From the NCBI GenBank assembly GCA_045603225.1, contig JAZULT010000011.1, forward strand, positions 1-64,000: a DNA stretch of 64,000 bases, written 5' to 3'. The translations under genes were made by a program, and so were the position numbers. The notes under the pieces were generated by a model. That model was given only the letters and a program-made list of their open reading frames with translations. It did not search any database and was not told where the DNA came from. The DNA comes from RGIG9115 sp045603225 (lineage in GTDB: Bacteria; Bacillota; Clostridia; UBA1381). Of this stretch, positions 60,189 to 64,000 are shown in pieces (position 1 is the first letter of the stretch; each line of letters begins with the position of its first letter).

Positions 60189-61154
60189 TTATTCAAGCTT
60201 ATCCCAGGTAAATTTTTCAAGCTCATCAATTTCCACGTTATTTTTCAGTATATCAAAACCGCTGTCATTATTATCTGTATTTTCATGACTCTTTTTGAAG
60301 TTTTCATTTTCCTTTTCAGCAGCTTCTATCGTGAAAATTCCCTGTTCATGCCATCTTTCAATTATTCTGTCCATATACGGGAATGATATTTTATTGATTC
60401 TGAGGATACAGTATTCATACGAAAGTGCAATAAGTTCCTCAGGCATTCCGAGAGTATCATGCCATTTTGTAAGATAATCCTCTTCTATGCCGGTAAGACG
60501 TCTGTCACGTATTCCGAATACCTGTTTAAGATTATTCATATAGTTCTTCTTTGTTTCTTCCTCAGAAAGGAACTTTTCCACCGCTTCAATTGAGTTGATT
60601 CCGCGTTTATTCCAGCCAAGAGCAACCTTTTCTACGTAAGACATACTCTTTTTACCTATAGATACGCAATATTCAAGAAGCATGAGAATAACCTCAGGCG
60701 AAAAAGAAAGCTTATCATAAAACCAATAAAGACTTTTTATTTCAGCCGTACTGAGTGTACTCGAAAGTACCTGTTCAGAAATCTGAATCATTTCCGAGAG
60801 CTTTGCATCTCCCTCTATGCGTGAAGTTATATCAGAAATATCATACGAAGAAGAATCAGTATTATCTGCGTTATTTTCAGCTACTTCAGCATTTTCATAT
60901 TGAACACGTTCTTCCTCTTCTTCAACCTGTAGCACGCCCTGATTTTCCCAGTATCTCACTGCCTGAAGCACATCACTCTCTAAAAGCTGGAGACTATTCG
61001 CAACATCCGCAAATGCCACCTGCTTGCCGTTTGCAATAAGCATCAGTATATGAATATACACCTTTATAAAAACAGCATTAGTGTTAGGAAATACATCTTC
61101 TACAAGCTTTTTTGATATAGCAATATAATCCTGATTTGCTTTTACTGTAAGCAT
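60189..61154 (-). CDS. DnaD-domain replication-initiation protein
   Basis: 321 residues. N-terminal winged-helix-like part (about 1-80) and two DnaB_2/DnaD-type domains (about 135-200 with KSLYWFYDKLSFSPEVILML and VEKVALGWNKRGINSIEAVE; about 210-280 with DYLTKWHDTLGMPEELIALSY and MDRIIERWHEQGIFTIEAAE). Relatives help load DnaB/DnaC helicase at origins or prophage origins. Chromosomal setting near gyrA suggests a housekeeping role. RBS AAGGAG; 12 bases after the cyclophilin gene. Confidence 0.88.
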   Translation of the reverse strand: MLTVKANQDYIAISKKLVEDVFPNTNAVFIKVYIHILMLIANGKQVAFADVANSLQLLESDVLQAVRYWENQGVLQVEEEEERVQYENAEVAENNADNTDSSSYDISDITSRIEGDAKLSEMIQISEQVLSSTLSTAEIKSLYWFYDKLSFSPEVILMLLEYCVSIGKKSMSYVEKVALGWNKRGINSIEAVEKFLSEEETKKNYMNNLKQVFGIRDRRLTGIEEDYLTKWHDTLGMPEELIALSYEYCILRINKISFPYMDRIIERWHEQGIFTIEAAEKENENFKKSHENTDNNDSGFDILKNNVEIDELEKFTWDKLE

Positions 61155-61165
61155 CTGAACACTCC

Positions 61166-61648
61166 TTACGCAAGTCTTATAGACTTAATTACGCAATCCT
61201 TAACAGGTTTATCGTTATAATCAGTCACAGTATCTGCTATTTCATCAAGGACTTCAAATCCGTCTGTAAGCATACCGAAAGCTGCATACTGACCGTCAAG
61301 ATGCGGAGCATCCTGATGCATGATAAAGAACTGACTGCTTGCAGAGTTCGGGAACATTGTTCTCGCCATTGAAAGCACACCTCTTGTATGAAGAAGCTTG
61401 TTGTCAAATCCGTTAGATTTAAACTCACCCTTAATGCTTTCAGTTTCCTTAGGTCTTCCGTCAGGGTACATACCTCCACCCTGAATCATGAATCCGCTGA
61501 TAACTCTGTGGAAGATGAGTCCGTCAAAGAACTCATCTTTTATAAGCTTTACGAAGTTTTCTACGGTAATCGGAGCAACCTCCGGGAAAAGCACTGCTTT
61601 CATTACCTTATCGTCATCCATTGTAATTTCTATATTAATTTTCTCCAT
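61166..61648 (-). CDS. Peptidyl-prolyl cis-trans isomerase, cyclophilin type
   Basis: 160 residues from the ATG at 61648 (GGAG upstream); the start overlaps the end of gyrA by 14 bases. Cyclophilin motifs: APITVENFVKLIKDEFFDGL (about 25-44), FHRVISGFMIQGGG, SMARTMFPNSASSQFFIMH and LDGQYAAFGMLTDG. No signal peptide, so cytoplasmic. Accelerates proline isomerisation during folding. Confidence 0.95.
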   Translation of the reverse strand: MEKINIEITMDDDKVMKAVLFPEVAPITVENFVKLIKDEFFDGLIFHRVISGFMIQGGGMYPDGRPKETESIKGEFKSNGFDNKLLHTRGVLSMARTMFPNSASSQFFIMHQDAPHLDGQYAAFGMLTDGFEVLDEIADTVTDYNDKPVKDCVIKSIRLA

Positions 61649-64000
61649 CTTCATTCTCCGTTTCTTCAATTTCTACAGCTTCATTATCAGGTGCCGTTGT
61701 TTCTTCATCATCATCTCTACCTGTAAGAGCAATGCTTACGACGTTGACACCTTCATCAAGCTTCATAAGACGAACACCCTGAGTATTACGTCCGATTGTG
61801 CTGATTTCATCAGCATGCATTCTTATAACAACACCGCCTGATGTAATCATGAGTAAATCATCTTCATCATTGACAGCAGTCATTCCTGCAATATAACCGG
61901 TCTTATCAGTAATCTTATACGTTCTTACACCCATTCCGGCTCTACCCTGGAGATGATACTCATCAAAGCTTGATTTCTTACCATATCCGTTTTCAGTTAC
62001 AACAAGACATTCTGAACCGTCACGTATTACGCATCCGCCTATTACATAATCACCTTCACGAAGCCTAATGCCTCTTACACCACGAGCAGTTCTTCCAACG
62101 CCTCTTACATCAGTTTCCTTGAACCTGATAGCCATACCGTTATGTGTAGTAAGCATAATCTGACTGTCACCATCTGAAATTTCAACTCTGATAAGAATAT
62201 CGCCCTCATCAAGAGTAATTGCGTTAAGACCGTTTGTTCTGATTTTTGAATAGTCTGTAAGTCTTGTCTTCTTAATAACACCGTTTTTAGTAATAAACAA
62301 CAGGTTTTCGCCATCTTCAAAATCATGAACAGGAATAATAGCAGTAACCTTTTCTTCAGCTTCAATCGGAAGAAGGTTAACAACAGCCATACCTTTTGCC
62401 GTTCTTCCCGATTCAGGAATCTGATATCCCTTAAGTCTGTAAACACGGCCTCTGTCTGTAAAGAACAGTATGTGGTCATGAGTAGAAGTTGTAAGAAGCT
62501 TTTCAACAAAGTCTTCTTCTCGTGTTGCCATACCGGAAATACCACGTCCTCCTCTGTGCTGTGACTTATAAGTATCAGCAGGAATACGCTTAATATATCC
62601 GTTATGAGTCATCGTAAGAATTACTTCTTCCTCTTCTATAAGGTCTTCATCGTCAAAATCATCAGATATCATTGAAATTTCGGTACGACGTTCATCACCG
62701 AACTTATTCTTCATAGTAATAAGGTCTTCCTTAACGATTTCAAGAACTCGTGATTCATTCGCGAGAATATCCTCGTATTCATTAATCTTAGCCATTGTAT
62801 CTGCATAATCGGCTTCAATTTTATCTCTTTCGAGACCTGACAGACGACCGAGCTGCATCTGTACAATAGCAGTAGCCTGTACATCTGTAAGACCAAATCT
62901 TTCGCTCAGATTTTCCTTAGCATCTGCAATACTCTTTGATGCACGTATTATATTAATTACTTCATCAATATAGTCAATCGCTATTCTGTAACCTTCAAGG
63001 AGATGTGCATGTTCTTTCGCCTTTTTGAGGTCAAACTCAGTTCTTCTTCTTATTACGTCCTCCTGATGAGAAATGTAATAATCAATCATTTCACGAAGAT
63101 TAAGGCATTTCGGTTCTCCGTCAACGAGAGTAATAAGTATCACTCCGAATGTTTCCTGCATCTGTGTAAACTTGTACAAATTATTAAGTACAACATTCGG
63201 GTTCGCATCTTTCTTAAGCTCAATTATAAAGTTGATATTTGTATCAGACTCGTCACGTGTTGAAGAAATACCGTCGATTTTTCCGTCACGTACAAGTTCG
63301 TTGATATGAGTTTCGAGCTTTGCTTTATTAACCTGATACGGAAGCTCAGTAACAACAATTCTGTTTCTTCCGTTATATTCCTCTATTTCAGCTTTGGCAC
63401 GCATTATAATTCTGCCGCGTCCTGTTGTATAAGCCTTTCTTATACCGCCGCGTCCCATAATAAGACCACCTGTCGGGAAGTCAGGTCCCTGAATATGTGT
63501 CATAAGCTCTTCAAGAGTTATATACGGATCATCAATAACAGCAACAATACCGTCTACAACCTCACAAAGATTATGCGGTGGAATATTTGTTGCCATACCT
63601 ACAGCTATACCGCTTGAACCGTTTACGAGAAGATTAGGGAATCTTGACGGCAGTACACTCGGCTCAAGAAGCTTATCATCGTAGTTCGGTACAAAATCAA
63701 CCGTTTCCTTTTCTATATCATTGAGCATATATGCCGCAATTTTGGACATTTTTGCTTCCGTATATCTGTACGCAGCAGCCGGGTCACCGTCTACCGAACC
63801 GAAGTTACCTTTACCCTGTACAAGAGGATATCTCAGTGAGAAATCCTGAGCAAGACGAACCATTGCATCATAAACAGAGCTATCACCATGCGGGTGATAT
63901 TTACCGAGAACATCTCCGACAGTTGCCGCAGACTTTCTGAAATCATTTTCATACAACAGATTCGATTCATACATATCGTAAAGAATACGTCTGTGAACGG
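61635..64000 (-). CDS. gyrA: DNA gyrase subunit A, 5' end beyond the window
   Basis: The frame is open to the right edge (VHRRILYDMYESN at its visible start), lacking about the first 40-50 residues. Breakage-reunion domain with KYHPHGDSSVYDAMVRLAQ (wild-type-like quinolone region, Ser at position 83 equivalent), catalytic Tyr in AAYRYTEAKMS, coiled-coil tower, and the GyrA-box QHRGGRG in the C-terminal pinwheel, which marks gyrase rather than topoisomerase IV. Acidic C-terminal tail. Introduces negative supercoils with GyrB. Confidence 0.97.
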   Translation of the reverse strand, partial: VHRRILYDMYESNLLYENDFRKSAATVGDVLGKYHPHGDSSVYDAMVRLAQDFSLRYPLVQGKGNFGSVDGDPAAAYRYTEAKMSKIAAYMLNDIEKETVDFVPNYDDKLLEPSVLPSRFPNLLVNGSSGIAVGMATNIPPHNLCEVVDGIVAVIDDPYITLEELMTHIQGPDFPTGGLIMGRGGIRKAYTTGRGRIIMRAKAEIEEYNGRNRIVVTELPYQVNKAKLETHINELVRDGKIDGISSTRDESDTNINFIIELKKDANPNVVLNNLYKFTQMQETFGVILITLVDGEPKCLNLREMIDYYISHQEDVIRRRTEFDLKKAKEHAHLLEGYRIAIDYIDEVINIIRASKSIADAKENLSERFGLTDVQATAIVQMQLGRLSGLERDKIEADYADTMAKINEYEDILANESRVLEIVKEDLITMKNKFGDERRTEISMISDDFDDEDLIEEEEVILTMTHNGYIKRIPADTYKSQHRGGRGISGMATREEDFVEKLLTTSTHDHILFFTDRGRVYRLKGYQIPESGRTAKGMAVVNLLPIEAEEKVTAIIPVHDFEDGENLLFITKNGVIKKTRLTDYSKIRTNGLNAITLDEGDILIRVEISDGDSQIMLTTHNGMAIRFKETDVRGVGRTARGVRGIRLREGDYVIGGCVIRDGSECLVVTENGYGKKSSFDEYHLQGRAGMGVRTYKITDKTGYIAGMTAVNDEDDLLMITSGGVVIRMHADEISTIGRNTQGVRLMKLDEGVNVVSIALTGRDDDEETTAPDNEAVEIEETENEDGEN

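Overview
The window looks like a low-GC member of the Clostridia (Firmicutes). Evidence: AT-rich intergenic DNA, strong AGGAGG-type ribosome sites, TTGACA-17-TATAAT promoters, S-layer-homology (SLH) surface proteins, a DnaD-domain protein, a HutP-family protein, and a clostridial-style ParE/ParC-like pair next to housekeeping genes. Genus cannot be fixed from sequence alone; a plant- or mucus-glycan-degrading gut anaerobe fits the gene content.

Region 1 (1-2.4 kb) is an accessory patch. The left edge cuts the 5' part of a retron-type reverse transcriptase (minus strand). Directly upstream of its start lies a structured, apparently non-coding block (368-543) bounded by a perfect 8-bp inverted repeat and holding four hairpins: the layout of a retron msr-msd RNA. 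Next come a DUF559 endonuclease-like gene sitting inside two inverted copies of a hairpin-rich repeat, and a dinD-like gene, with pieces of a dispersed repeat family between them. I consider this the most interesting part of the window.

Region 2 (2.4-11 kb) is a galactoside module: an AraC regulator divergent from a GPH-type sugar:cation symporter, a GH2 beta-galactosidase and a truncated methylglyoxal synthase; then, on the minus strand, a GH3 beta-glucosidase and a GH36 alpha-galactosidase ruined by a large internal deletion and frameshifts.

Region 3 (11-37 kb) is a minus-strand polysaccharide locus with short gaps. From its 5' end: GH39-like secreted enzyme, giant multi-module secreted protein, two SLH proteins, secreted GH/CBM9 protein, ABC sugar importer (binding lipoprotein, two permeases, no ATPase), glutaminase-A-like protein, a metallophosphoesterase + DUF4886 giant, a cytoplasmic GH39-like enzyme and a PHP phosphoesterase. 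A divergent AraC regulator (37005-37877) has a near-consensus promoter and is the likely controller. Surface proteins here share two recurrent modules that I do not recognise as named families.

Region 4 (37.9-42.8 kb) is a patchwork: a small gene with its own promoter, micro-ORFs, a sialidase-like gene between inverted repeats of about 25-30 bp, a divergent GH32-like gene, and a DeoR regulator with a likely autoregulatory operator.

Region 5 (42.8-64 kb) is mostly core: pyrophosphatase, thymidylate-kinase-like protein, WecG/TagA transferase, citrate synthase, ParC/ParE-like topoisomerase, YkgJ-type Cys-cluster protein, VanW protein with a Ser-rich tail, archaeal-type AspRS, PHP protein, MalQ, HutP, HI0933-family flavoprotein, RpiR regulator, DHFR, small membrane protein, DnaD protein, cyclophilin and the 3' part of gyrA, which runs off the right edge. 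I saw no rRNA, tRNA, CRISPR array or known riboswitch.
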